From positions 1 to 9,906 of the forward strand of contig JAAZHF010000255.1 in NCBI GenBank assembly GCA_012510865.1: a stretch of DNA of 9,906 nucleotides, in the 5' to 3' direction. Shown piece by piece: positions 1 through 8,833 of this stretch. This DNA is from Gammaproteobacteria bacterium (GTDB lineage: Bacteria > Pseudomonadota > Gammaproteobacteria > Xanthomonadales > Xanthomonadaceae). The notes below the pieces were generated by a model that saw only the letters and a list, made by a program, of their open reading frames with translations, was not told where the DNA came from and ran no database searches. The position numbers and the translations under genes are program-made. How positions within the stretch are numbered: the stretch's first letter is position 1; each line of letters opens with the position of its first letter.

Positions 1-1100
1 ACCTCGCCGTTCACCGCCACGGGGCGCTGGACGATGTTGTGCATGCCCAGGATGCCGGATTGGGGCATGTTCAGGATCGGGGTGGACATCAAGGAGCCGT
101 AGATGCCGCCGTTGGTGATGGTGAAGGTGCCGCCCTGGAGGTCGTCGAGCGACAACTTGCCGTCGCGGGCCTTGGTGGCGTAGTCGGCGATCGCCTTCTC
201 GACGTCGGCGAAACCCATGCGCTCGACGTTGCGGAGCACCGGCGTCACCAGGCCGCGGTCGGTGGAGACCGCGATCGAGATGTCGGCGTAGCCGTGGTAG
301 ATGATGTCGTCGCCGTCGACGGACGCGTTGACCACGGGGAACTTCTGCAGGGCGTTGGCCGCGGCCTTGGCGAAGAAGCTCATGAAGCCGAGCTTGATGC
401 CGTGCTGCTTCTGGAAGCTCTCGCCGAGCTCCTTGCGCATGGCCATGACCTTGCCCAGGTTGACCTCGTTGAACGAGGTCAGCATCGCGATCGACTCCTT
501 CGACTGCATCAGGCGCTCGGCGATGCGCTTGCGGATGCGGGTCATCGGCACGCGCTCCTCCGGGCGGTGGCCGCCGGAGACGCCCGCGGTCCTGCCCGAG
601 GCGTAGTTGACCAGGTCTTCCTTGGTCACCGCGCCGCGGCGGCCGGTGCCCTCGACCTGCGACGGATCGATGCCTTCGGTGACCGCGGTGAAGCGTGCGC
701 CCGGGGGCAGTTCGCCGGTGCCCTTGGCCGCCGGGGGCGCCGAGGCGCCGGGCTTCCGGGCCATGGTCGGGCCTTCCTCGCGCGCGGCCTCGACCTCGGC
801 GGCCCTGGCCTCGCCCTTCGGCGCTTCGGCCTTGCCGGCGTCGGCGGCCCTGGCGGGCGCGGCGCCTTCCTCGATCACGGCCAGCACCTGCTGGCTGGTG
901 ACCGTGTCGCCCTCGGCGAACTTCAGCTCCTTGATCACGCCTTCGACGGTCGAGGGCACCTCGAGCACCACCTTGTCGGTCTCGAGGTCGACGATGTTCT
1001 CGTCGCGCGCGACGGCATCACCCACCTTCTTGTGCCAGGTGGCGATGGTCGCGTCGGAAACGGATTCGGGGAGTACCGGTACCTTGATCTCGGTGGCCAT
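1..1100 (-). CDS. sucB: Dihydrolipoyllysine succinyltransferase, E2 of 2-oxoglutarate dehydrogenase (3' end off window)
   Basis: This cytoplasmic E2 core subunit transfers the succinyl group from the lipoyl arm to CoA in the TCA cycle. ATG at 1100 opens 366 complete codons, and the frame is still open at base 1. Domains visible: an N-terminal lipoyl domain (about residues 1-77) with the lipoylated lysine K43 in LETDKVVLEV; an Ala/Glu/Pro-rich linker (about 78-130); a peripheral subunit-binding domain (about 134-166, ending GTGRRGAVTKEDL); and the start of the acyltransferase domain (from about 184, VPMTRIRKRIAERL). FNEVNL and the segment TFTITNGGIYGSLMSTPILN are typical of the family. E. coli SucB has 405 residues, so about 40 are missing, including the catalytic HxxxDG motif. 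There is one lipoyl domain, as in SucB rather than multi-lipoyl AceF. The gene starts 45 bp after the sucA stop and is almost certainly cotranscribed with it. The ribosome site is weak (AGGA about 12 nt upstream). Confidence 0.97.
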   Translation of the reverse strand, partial: MATEIKVPVLPESVSDATIATWHKKVGDAVARDENIVDLETDKVVLEVPSTVEGVIKELKFAEGDTVTSQQVLAVIEEGAAPARAADAGKAEAPKGEARAAEVEAAREEGPTMARKPGASAPPAAKGTGELPPGARFTAVTEGIDPSQVEGTGRRGAVTKEDLVNYASGRTAGVSGGHRPEERVPMTRIRKRIAERLMQSKESIAMLTSFNEVNLGKVMAMRKELGESFQKQHGIKLGFMSFFAKAAANALQKFPVVNASVDGDDIIYHGYADISIAVSTDRGLVTPVLRNVERMGFADVEKAIADYATKARDGKLSLDDLQGGTFTITNGGIYGSLMSTPILNMPQSGILGMHNIVQRPVAVNGE

Positions 1101-1145
1101 GGTCTTGATGCGTCCTGGTCTGGTCGTGGCTTGGGGCGTTGGGGG

Positions 1146-4010
1146 TCAGTCGGCGGCGAAGACGCTGCCGACGGGCGAGGCGAGGGCGTCGTCTACCAGC
1201 TTCTCCTGCTCGACGACGTGGTCGGCGAAGTGGCCGACGGCGGGGGAGGGCGAGCGCTGGCGTCCGGCGTAGTGCAGCTCCAGACCGGCCGGCACGCAGG
1301 CCTGCAGGTGGTGGCGGATCTGGTACCACGCACCCTGGTTCTGCGGTTCTTCCTGGCACCAGATGACCGAGGTCGCCTTGCCGTAGCGGCCGAGCTCCTC
1401 GACCAGGGCTGCGCGCGGGAAGGGATACAGCTGCTCGACGCGCACCAGGGCGATGCCATCCAGGCCGCGCTTGTCCTTCTCCTCGAGCAGGTCGTAATAC
1501 ACCTTGCCGGAGCACAGCACCACGCGCTCGACCTTGCCCGGATCGACCGAGGCGTCGCCGATGAGGTGCTGGAAGCGGCCGTTGGCGAGCTCGTCGAGGC
1601 TGGACACCGCGAGCTTGTGGCGCAGCAGCGACTTCGGCGACATCACCACCAGCGGCTTGCGCGTGGTCATGTGCATCTGCCGGCGCAGCATGTGGAAGGC
1701 CTGGGCCGGGGTGGAGGGCACGCAGACGTGCATGTTCTCCAGCGCGCACAGCTGCAGGAAGCGCTCCAGGCGCGCCGAGCTGTGCTCCGGACCCTGGCCT
1801 TCGTAGCCGTGCGGCAGCAGCAGCGTCAGGCCGCTGAGACGGCCCCACTTGGCCTCGCCGGAGGCGATGAACTGGTCGATCACGACCTGGGCGCCGTTGG
1901 CGAAGTCGCCGAACTGGCCTTCCCAGATGCACAGCGTGCCCGGATCGGTGGTCGAGAACCCGTACTCGTAGGCCATCACGGCCTCCTCGCTGAGCAGCGA
2001 GTCGATCACGGTGGCCCGTTCGGGGCTGTCGACCAGCTGGCGCAGCGGCAGGTAGTAGCTGTCGGTGGCCTGGTCGTGGAGGATGGCGTGGCGGTGGGTG
2101 AAGGTGCCGCGGCCGACGTCCTGGCCCACCAGGCGGAGCCCGTAGCCCTCGTCGAGAAGCGTGGCGTAGGCCAGGTTCTCGGCGAAGCCCCAGTCGGCGG
2201 GGAGTTCGCCCGAGGCCATCCTGCGGCGGTCCTCGTAGACCTTGGCGACGCGCGAGTGCAGCTTGACGTCGTCGGGGATCGTGGTGATCGCGGTCGCCAG
2301 TTCGCCCAGCCGGTCCCGCGCGACCGTGGTCGCGACCTCGTCGTCGATATGGCCCGCCAGGAGGCCCGGCCAGTCGACGAACAGGCGGCTGCTCCGGGGC
2401 GTCTTCTCGACCTCGGCCAGCTCGGTGGTCACTTCGCCGGAATCGAGCTTGTCGCGGTAGGCCTCGGCCAGCTCCTGGCCGCCGCCCGCGGGCAGGACGC
2501 CCTCGGCCTCGAGGCGCGCGGCGTACAGCTCGCGCGTGGTCCTGTGCTTGCGGATGACCTGGTACATCACCGGCTGGGTGATCGCCGGCTCGTCGGCCTC
2601 GTTGTGGCCGTGGCGGCGATAGCAGACCAGGTCGATGACCACGTCCTTGCGGAACTCCTGGCGGAAGTCGTAGGCCAGGCGGGCGGCGAAGGCCACGGCC
2701 TCGGGGTCGTCCGCGTTCACGTGCAGCACGGGCGCGCCGATCATCTTGGCCACGTCGGTGCAGTACAGCGTGGACCGCGCGTCCTCGCGGGCGCTGGTGG
2801 TGAAGCCCACCTGGTTGGTGACCACGATGTGGACCGTGCCGCCGACCGCGAAGCCACGGGCCTGCGACATCTGGAACAGCTCCATGACCACGCCCTGGCC
2901 CGCGAAGGCGGCGTCGCCGTGGATCAGGATCGGCCTCACCAGCCGGCGGTCGGCGTCCTTGCGGCGCTCCTGGCGGGAGCGCACCGAGCCCGCGACCACC
3001 GGATCGACGATCTCCAGGTGCGAGGGGTTGAAGGCGAGCGCCAGGTGCACCGGGCCGCCATCGGTGGCGACGTCGGCGGAGAAGCCCATGTGGTACTTCA
3101 CGTCGCCGGCGTGGGCGCGCGGGTCGTATTCGAACTTGCCTTCGAACTCGTCGAACAGGCGGCGCGGGTTCTTGCCCAGCGTGTTGACCAGCACGTTCAG
3201 GCGGCCGCGGTGGGCCATGCCGATCACGATGTCCTTGACGCCGTCGCTGCCGGCGCTGCGGATCACGGTGTCGAGCAGCGGGATCAGGGAGTCGCCGCCC
3301 TCGAGCGAGAAGCGCTTCTGGCCGACGTACTTGGTGTGCAGGTAGCGCTCCAGGCCCTCGGCCGCGGTGAGGCGCTCGAGGATGCGGCGCTGCTCGTCCG
3401 GGGTGTGGCTGTAGCGCCCGCCCGCCCGCTCCATGCGCTCGTACATCCAGCGCCGCTGGGCGGCCTCGGGGATGTGCATGAACTCGGCACCGATCGTGCC
3501 CGCGTAGGTGGCGCGGAGCATGGCGAGCAGCTCGCGCAGGCGCATGCGCGGCGCGCCGCCGAAGGTGCTGGTGCTGCCGCCGGGGCCGGTGGCGAACTCG
3601 GTGTCGAGGTCGGCGTCGGACAGGCCGTGGAAGGGCAGGTCGAGGTCCGGGGCCGGGATCTTCTCGGCCATGCCGAGCGGATCGGTGTCGGCCTGCAGGT
3701 GCCCGCGCGAACGGTAGGCGGTGATCAGCTTGAGCACCGAGCCCTGCTTGCGCTGGGCCTCCGTGTCGACGCCGCCGGCGACGGCCACGATGCCGTTCCT
3801 TGCCTCTCGGCCGGCCCGGGCGACGGAGTCCATGACCACCGAGTGCGGGACGTCACCGGCCTCGCGGCCCTTGAACCCGTCGAACCAGGCCTTCCACGTG
3901 TCGCCGACGCTGGCCGGGTCAACGAGATACTGCTCGTACAGGTCCTCGATGAATGCGGCGTTGGCACCGAGCTGGGAGGACTGCGCAAACTGCTTCAGGA
4001 GACTGTCCAC
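1146..4010 (-). CDS. sucA: 2-oxoglutarate dehydrogenase E1 component (thiamine diphosphate-dependent)
   Basis: E1 decarboxylates 2-oxoglutarate and succinylates the lipoyl arm of SucB in the TCA cycle. I take GTG at 4008-4010 as the start, giving 954 residues (E. coli has 933). It begins (f)M-DSLLKQFAQSSQLG, which matches the N terminus usual in Xanthomonadaceae. The longer frame to a TTG at 4103 adds 31 Pro/Gln-rich residues, and its first base is the last base of a TATAAT element. N-terminal E2-binding region: IEDLYEQYL near residues 21-29. ThDP domain: GMAHRGR about 264-270, NPSHLE about 328-333, HGDAAFAGQG about 364-373, and TNQVGFTT about 398-405 (GDG-N type cofactor motif). The C-terminal part has the transketolase-like pyrimidine domain (VGRGTFTHRHA, WEGQFGDFANGAQ, PHGYEGQGPEHSS) and ends with the QEEPQNQGAWY segment. 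It is full length and intact, first in the sucA-sucB operon. The Shine-Dalgarno before the GTG is poor (AAGAG about 15 nt upstream). Confidence 0.97.
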   Translation of the reverse strand: MDSLLKQFAQSSQLGANAAFIEDLYEQYLVDPASVGDTWKAWFDGFKGREAGDVPHSVVMDSVARAGREARNGIVAVAGGVDTEAQRKQGSVLKLITAYRSRGHLQADTDPLGMAEKIPAPDLDLPFHGLSDADLDTEFATGPGGSTSTFGGAPRMRLRELLAMLRATYAGTIGAEFMHIPEAAQRRWMYERMERAGGRYSHTPDEQRRILERLTAAEGLERYLHTKYVGQKRFSLEGGDSLIPLLDTVIRSAGSDGVKDIVIGMAHRGRLNVLVNTLGKNPRRLFDEFEGKFEYDPRAHAGDVKYHMGFSADVATDGGPVHLALAFNPSHLEIVDPVVAGSVRSRQERRKDADRRLVRPILIHGDAAFAGQGVVMELFQMSQARGFAVGGTVHIVVTNQVGFTTSAREDARSTLYCTDVAKMIGAPVLHVNADDPEAVAFAARLAYDFRQEFRKDVVIDLVCYRRHGHNEADEPAITQPVMYQVIRKHRTTRELYAARLEAEGVLPAGGGQELAEAYRDKLDSGEVTTELAEVEKTPRSSRLFVDWPGLLAGHIDDEVATTVARDRLGELATAITTIPDDVKLHSRVAKVYEDRRRMASGELPADWGFAENLAYATLLDEGYGLRLVGQDVGRGTFTHRHAILHDQATDSYYLPLRQLVDSPERATVIDSLLSEEAVMAYEYGFSTTDPGTLCIWEGQFGDFANGAQVVIDQFIASGEAKWGRLSGLTLLLPHGYEGQGPEHSSARLERFLQLCALENMHVCVPSTPAQAFHMLRRQMHMTTRKPLVVMSPKSLLRHKLAVSSLDELANGRFQHLIGDASVDPGKVERVVLCSGKVYYDLLEEKDKRGLDGIALVRVEQLYPFPRAALVEELGRYGKATSVIWCQEEPQNQGAWYQIRHHLQACVPAGLELHYAGRQRSPSPAVGHFADHVVEQEKLVDDALASPVGSVFAAD

Positions 4011-4051
4011 GTCTGTCTGGTCGGACTCTTCTTGGATGGCGCGCGCCAGTC

Positions 4052-4070
4052 CCGCAAGTTGGGGTTGCGG
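4052..4070 (-). other. Hairpin in the putative sucA 5' leader
   Basis: On the minus strand CCGCAA and TTGCGG form a perfect 6-bp stem with a 7-nt loop (CCCCAAC). It lies about 40-60 nt upstream of the sucA GTG, inside the predicted untranslated leader. It has no following U-run, so it is not an obvious terminator. It could affect message stability or translation, or be chance in GC-rich DNA. Confidence 0.3.
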
Positions 4071-4102
4071 CCGCGGCACGTGGGCGGGGAGGGGAAGCGG
4101 CA

Positions 4103-4108
4103 ATTATA
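4103..4108 (-). promoter_or_regulatory. Putative -10 element of the sucA promoter
   Basis: The minus strand reads GCTATAATTG, a perfect TATAAT in very GC-rich surroundings. No good TTGACA lies 16-18 bp upstream, so the promoter has a weak -35 and may need an activator. Transcription would start near 4096, giving a leader of about 85 nt before the GTG at 4010. This gives sucAB its own promoter within the 171-bp gap after the DUF7931-like gene. Confidence 0.7.
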
Positions 4109-4119
4109 GCCGGTCGCGT

Positions 4120-4134
4120 TCATGCGACGCATCA
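4120..4134. promoter_or_regulatory. Imperfect palindrome over the sucA -35 region, candidate operator
   Basis: The minus strand reads TGATGCGTCGCATGA: arms ATGCG/CGCAT around a central T, with outer T/A pairing and one mismatch. Its centre lies about 30 bp upstream of the predicted start of transcription, where the -35 hexamer would be. A second dyad, GTCGC-N6-GCGAC (4113-4128), overlaps it. The position suits a regulator of sucAB, but I cannot name one, and short dyads are frequent in GC-rich DNA. Confidence 0.3.
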
Positions 4135-4181
4135 CGGCCCCGGTCATTGAGCGTTCCGTCGGCGGCCGTACCGGATCGCGG

Positions 4182-4679
4182 TCACAGGCCGAGCGTGCGC
4201 AGCTCGGTGCAGGGCCGCGAGCGCTCCCAGACGGGATCGAAGGCCTCGGCCAGCTGGCGCGCGCGGCCGGCGCCGGACGGCATGGCCTCGCCGTCGAAGC
4301 GATGGCCGAACTCGCGGTGGTAGCAGCCGCCGCCGTCGGTGGTGATGAACGCGTCGGCGCGCGCGCGGTCGACGGGATCGGCCAGTTCGCGGAATTCGAA
4401 CACGCTGGGAAGGCGCTGCGCCAGGCCGAGGAGGGGGGCATGGGCGCGCTGGATCGCGGTCGCGTCGTGCACGAGCAGCCGGACCCCGGCGTCGCTGGTC
4501 GAGGTCGCGAACGCACGCAGCGCCTCAAGCACGCGCGGATCGTCGTACAGCCCGGGGTCCAGCAGCCGGCTCAGGATGCGGATGTGGCGGCGTGCGCCCT
4601 TGACCAGGTCCACGGTGGCGCGGACCGCGCTCTCGCGGTCGGTGACGGCGATGCTGCCGCTGGCGGGAATGGGGGTCAT
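4182..4679 (-). CDS. Small uncharacterised protein, DUF7931-like (phospholipase D-type fold suspected), coupled to roxA
   Basis: The 165-residue protein starts at ATG 4679, whose ATGA overlaps the roxA stop by 4 bp. A near-ideal Shine-Dalgarno (GGAGGT) sits just upstream inside roxA, so both start and coupling are well supported. Visible pattern: ARRHIRILSRLLDPGLYDD (about 29-47), VRLLVHDATAIQRAHAPLL (about 66-84), then FEFRELADP and AFITTDGGGCYHREFGHRFDG (about 110-130, one strand-turn segment). From memory this resembles the DUF7931 family, a domain also found behind GNAT acetyltransferase domains in related proteobacteria; here it stands alone. There is no HxK(x)4D catalytic motif, signal peptide or membrane segment, so it is probably a cytoplasmic non-enzyme. 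Its function is unknown. Position points to a role with RoxA or with purB expression, which is inference only. The family name is tentative; the gene itself is secure. Confidence 0.85.
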   Translation of the reverse strand: MTPIPASGSIAVTDRESAVRATVDLVKGARRHIRILSRLLDPGLYDDPRVLEALRAFATSTSDAGVRLLVHDATAIQRAHAPLLGLAQRLPSVFEFRELADPVDRARADAFITTDGGGCYHREFGHRFDGEAMPSGAGRARQLAEAFDPVWERSRPCTELRTLGL

Positions 4680-5899
4680 GGCACCTCCGCGTCGGGTTCC
4701 GCGAGCTGGTACTGGCCGCCCGCGAGCAGCGCGGCAAGGCATTCGCGGCCCTTGCCCCCGAGCCGGGACCACGCGCCTGCGTCGACGCGGGGCTCGGCGG
4801 CGAGCCGCCTGGCGTCGGCCACCGCCATCGGCCAGGCCCCGCCCGCGGCATACAGGCGCGCGCCGCGGGCGGCGCGGCGCCAGGCGACCCGGGTCCAGGG
4901 GTAGCGCTCGACCACGAGGCCACCGTCCAGCGCGCGCGACAGTTCGTCGACGGCGAGCGGCTGGCCCTCGCCCTGGCCGGGACCGGCCGCGGCGCGGTAA
5001 AGCGTGATGAAGCGGCCGAACCAGTCGCCGAGCGCGTCGGCGTCGGGCATGCGCACGGCGTTGAGGGCCTGCACCACGCGCGCCATCGCGGCGGAGTCGA
5101 TCTCGTGCGGGTCGCCCGCCGGGTCGAGGTCGGCGTCGGTGTAGCGCAGGGCATCGTCGGCCGCCGCGGCCAGCGTGTCGACGTAGTCGCCCATCAGCTC
5201 GGCGACCGAGGGCGCGCGCATCCCGAGCGAGAAGGTCAGGCAGGGGTCCTCGGCCACGCCGTGGTGGGGCACCTGCGGCGGCAGGTAGAGCATGTCCCCC
5301 GGACCCAGGACCCAGTCGTGGGTGGGGGTGAAGCGGCGCAGCAGCCTGATCTCCGCGTCGTCGCGGAAATCCAGCGGCGGTCGGCCGCGGCCCATGGCCT
5401 CCGATGCGTCGATCTGCCACCGGCGGTGGCCCTGCGCCTGCAGCAGGAAGACGTCGTACTGGTCGACGTGGGCGCCGACCGAGCCGCCGGTCGCCGCGAA
5501 GCTGACCATGATGTCGTCGACCCGCCACCGCGGCAGGAAGGCGAAGGCCGGCAGCAGCCGGGCGATGTCGGGATCCCACTTGTCCATGTCCTGGACCAGC
5601 AGGGTCCAGTCGCGGTCCCCCAGCCCGGGGAACATCTCCTCGGGGAAGGGGCCGCTGCGCACCGTCCAGGCGTCACGGGCGCGGTCGTGCTGGACCAGGC
5701 GGGCGAGGACGCCGTCCTCGCAGGCCAGGCCGGCCAGGTCCTCGGGTTCGACCGGCGACACGTAGCCCGGGAAGGCGCCCCGGACCAGCAGCGGCCGCTT
5801 CTGCCAGTAGTCGCGCAGGAAGCTCCGCGGGGCCATGCCCAGCGGCCCGCCGGGCGCGGCCTCGATTTCGAAGGGAAGGGTCTGGTTCCGCCTGGACAT
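4676..5899 (-). CDS. roxA: Ribosomal oxygenase RoxA: 50S protein L16 arginine 3-hydroxylase (JmjC/cupin)
   Basis: This Fe(II)- and 2-oxoglutarate-dependent oxygenase of the YcfD/RoxA family hydroxylates an arginine of ribosomal protein L16 (Arg81 in E. coli). The 407-residue protein is slightly longer than E. coli YcfD (373), with about 19 extra residues before the core. The iron triad is visible: H144 and D146 in GAHVDQYDVFLLQ and the distal H212 in LPPQVPHHG. The HRRW segment (158-161) follows the first motif as in YcfD, and SLGMRAPSVAEL (224-235) closes the barrel. The remainder (about 240-407) is the dimerisation and winged-helix part. ATG at 5899 is preceded by GGGAGAG 8 nt upstream, supporting this start. 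The gene begins 26 bp after purB and overlaps the next gene by 4 bp, so it sits mid-operon. A generic cupin is the alternative name, but the motif spacing favours RoxA. Confidence 0.93.
   Translation of the reverse strand: MSRRNQTLPFEIEAAPGGPLGMAPRSFLRDYWQKRPLLVRGAFPGYVSPVEPEDLAGLACEDGVLARLVQHDRARDAWTVRSGPFPEEMFPGLGDRDWTLLVQDMDKWDPDIARLLPAFAFLPRWRVDDIMVSFAATGGSVGAHVDQYDVFLLQAQGHRRWQIDASEAMGRGRPPLDFRDDAEIRLLRRFTPTHDWVLGPGDMLYLPPQVPHHGVAEDPCLTFSLGMRAPSVAELMGDYVDTLAAAADDALRYTDADLDPAGDPHEIDSAAMARVVQALNAVRMPDADALGDWFGRFITLYRAAAGPGQGEGQPLAVDELSRALDGGLVVERYPWTRVAWRRAARGARLYAAGGAWPMAVADARRLAAEPRVDAGAWSRLGGKGRECLAALLAGGQYQLAEPDAEVP
4683..4688 (-). promoter_or_regulatory. Strong Shine-Dalgarno for the DUF7931-like gene
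   Basis: GGAGGT on the minus strand lies within the last codons of roxA, 3 nt before the ATG at 4679. It fixes the start of the downstream gene and indicates efficient reinitiation or independent loading. Confidence 0.75.
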
Positions 5900-5925
5900 A
5901 TGGACAGCTCTCCCGCGCGGCGGCG

Positions 5926-7323
<1,398 letters not shown>

Positions 7324-7325
7324 TC

Positions 7326-7331
7326 ATTCTA
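7326..7331 (-). promoter_or_regulatory. Putative -10 element of purB
   Basis: TAGAAT on the minus strand (5 of 6 match to TATAAT), within GGGTAGAATGA. The predicted start near 7319 gives a leader of about 23 nt. The region 17 bp upstream is G/C only, so the -35 is not recognisable. Confidence 0.5.
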
Positions 7332-7369
7332 CCCGTCGGGTGGGGGCGGGGCGGAGCCTGCCGCGCGGG

Positions 7370-7375
7370 TATCCT
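7370..7375 (+). promoter_or_regulatory. Possible -10 element of fumC
   Basis: TATCCT (4 of 6 match) is the best -10 candidate before fumC on the plus strand, giving a leader of about 24 nt. No convincing -35 is visible. It lies 38 bp from the purB -10 on the other strand, so both promoters share the same short spacer. Confidence 0.3.
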
Positions 7376-7395
7376 CGCAGCGTACCCACAGCGCT

Positions 7396-7400
7396 GGAGA
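7396..7400 (+). promoter_or_regulatory. Ribosome binding site fixing the fumC start
   Basis: GGAGA lies 5 nt before ATG 7406. It supports that start over the in-frame ATG at 7295, which overlaps the purB start codon on the opposite strand and would add 37 unrelated residues. Confidence 0.75.
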
Positions 7401-7405
7401 CCGTC

Positions 7406-8797
7406 ATGGCAGGCAGGCAGTTCCGGATCGAGCACGACAGCATGGGCGAACTGCAGGTGCCCGCCGATGCGCTGTGGGGGGCCTCGACCCAGCGCGCGGT
7501 CGAGAACTTCCCCGTGAGCGGCCGGCCGATGCCGCGCGGCTTCATCCGCGCCCTGGGCCTGATCAAGGCCGCCGCCGCCGAGGCGAACGCCGGCTTCGGC
7601 CTGCTGCCCAAGGGGCTGGCGGCGTCGATCGGGAAGGCCGCGCGCGAAGTCGCGGCCGGCGCGCACGATGCCCATTTCCCCGTGGACGTGTACCAGACCG
7701 GATCGGGCACCTCCTCGAACATGAACGCAAACGAGGTCATCGCGACGCTCGCCACGCGCGCCGGCCGGCGCCCCGTGCACCCGAACGACCACGTGAACCT
7801 GGGGCAGAGCTCGAACGACGTCGTGCCGACGGCGCTGCGAGTGTCGGCGCAGCTGGCGGTGGTCGAGGACCTGCTCCCGGCGCTGTCCCACCTGCGCAAG
7901 GCGATCGACCGCAAGGGCCGCTCCCTGCGCCGCGTCGCCAAGACCGGTCGCACCCACCTGATGGACGCGATGCCGCTGACCTTCGCGCAGGAATTCGGGG
8001 CCTGGTCGGCGCAGCTGGCATCGGCCGAGGCGCGCCTCGCCGACGCCCTGAAGAGGCTGCGGCGGCTGCCGATCGGGGGCACGGCGGTCGGGACCGGGAT
8101 CAACGCCGATCCCCGCTTCGGGAAGGAGGTCGCGAGGCTGCTCTCGGCGGCGGCGGGCACCCGCTTCGTGTCCGCGGAGGACAAGTTCGAGGGCATCGCC
8201 TCCCAGGACGACGCCGTCGAGCTGTCCGGCCAGCTCAACGCGCTTGCCGTGGCCCTGACCAAGATCGCGAACGACCTGCGCTGGATGAACTCCGGTCCGC
8301 TGGCCGGCCTCGGCGAGGTGGAGCTGCCGGCGCTGCAGCCGGGCAGTGCGATCATGCCCGGCAAGGTCAATCCGGTGGTCCCGGAGGCGACCCTCATGGC
8401 CTGCGCGCAGGTGATGGGCCACCACGTCGCGATCACGGTGGCCGGGCAGGGCGGCAATTTCCAGCTCAACGTCGGCCTGCCGCTGATCGCGGCCAACCTG
8501 CTCGATTCCGTGGGCCTGCTGTCGGCCGTTACGCGGCTGCTCGCCGACCGCGTCGTCGCCGGGCTCGTGGTCCGCCGGGACGTGGTCGAGGCGGCGCTTG
8601 GGCGCAACCCGATCCTGGTGACCGCGCTCAACCCCGTGATCGGCTACGAGAAGGCGGCCGCCATCGCCAAGCAGGCCTACCGCGAGGGCCGCCCGGTGCT
8701 CGAGGTCGCGGTCGAGGCGACCGGCATGCCCGAAGCGGACCTGCGCCGGCTGCTGGATCCGCTGGCGCTCACCCGCGGGGGCATCCAGGGCGGCTGA
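7406..8797 (+). CDS. fumC: Class II fumarate hydratase (fumarase C)
   Basis: This iron-independent fumarase interconverts fumarate and L-malate in the TCA cycle; the family is homotetrameric. The 463 residues compare with 467 in E. coli FumC. Motifs: HDSMGELQVPADALWGASTQ (10-29), TGSGTSSNMNANEV (98-111), the B-site and substrate loop HPNDHVNLGQSSND (125-138), GRTHLMDAMPLT (181-192), GGTAVGTGIN (224-233), and the mobile-loop signature GSAIMPGKVNP (313-323) with E327. H184 replaces the Gln typical of aspartases at this place and argues for fumarase rather than AspA. The first Ser of the loop (S314), the likely catalytic base, is present, while the usual second Ser is Ala315. Start ATG 7406 has a good GGAGA site. 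It is a single gene, divergent from purB and convergent with the stress-protein gene 27 bp downstream. Confidence 0.96.
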   Translation: MAGRQFRIEHDSMGELQVPADALWGASTQRAVENFPVSGRPMPRGFIRALGLIKAAAAEANAGFGLLPKGLAASIGKAAREVAAGAHDAHFPVDVYQTGSGTSSNMNANEVIATLATRAGRRPVHPNDHVNLGQSSNDVVPTALRVSAQLAVVEDLLPALSHLRKAIDRKGRSLRRVAKTGRTHLMDAMPLTFAQEFGAWSAQLASAEARLADALKRLRRLPIGGTAVGTGINADPRFGKEVARLLSAAAGTRFVSAEDKFEGIASQDDAVELSGQLNALAVALTKIANDLRWMNSGPLAGLGEVELPALQPGSAIMPGKVNPVVPEATLMACAQVMGHHVAITVAGQGGNFQLNVGLPLIAANLLDSVGLLSAVTRLLADRVVAGLVVRRDVVEAALGRNPILVTALNPVIGYEKAAAIAKQAYREGRPVLEVAVEATGMPEADLRRLLDPLALTRGGIQGG

Positions 8798-8818
8798 GGT
8801 GCACCGCCCTGCGCGGAG

Positions 8819-8833
8819 CCGGCCTCAGGCCGG
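8819..8833. terminator. Possible bidirectional hairpin between convergent genes
   Basis: CCGGCC-TCA-GGCCGG is a perfect 6-bp inverted repeat (7 bp if T/A close a 1-nt loop). It lies 21 bp after the fumC stop and overlaps the stop codon of the opposite-strand stress-protein gene. There is no U-run on either strand, so it is at best a non-canonical terminator. An alternative pairing exists between GCACCG (8801-8806) and CGGTGC (8831-8836). Confidence 0.35.

Noticed and set aside
39..4109. A 1356-codon open frame on the plus strand antisense to sucA and sucB
   Set aside because: It is the mirror of two certain genes. High GC and strongly G/C third positions leave the opposite frame free of stops. 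Its translation is a Val/Ala/Gly/Arg/His-rich low-complexity sequence with no recognisable domain.
4182..5579. A 465-codon minus-strand frame ending at the same stop as the DUF7931-like gene
   Set aside because: Only its last 165 codons look like protein. The upstream part is roxA read out of frame, and the ATG at 4679 with GGAGGT marks the true start.
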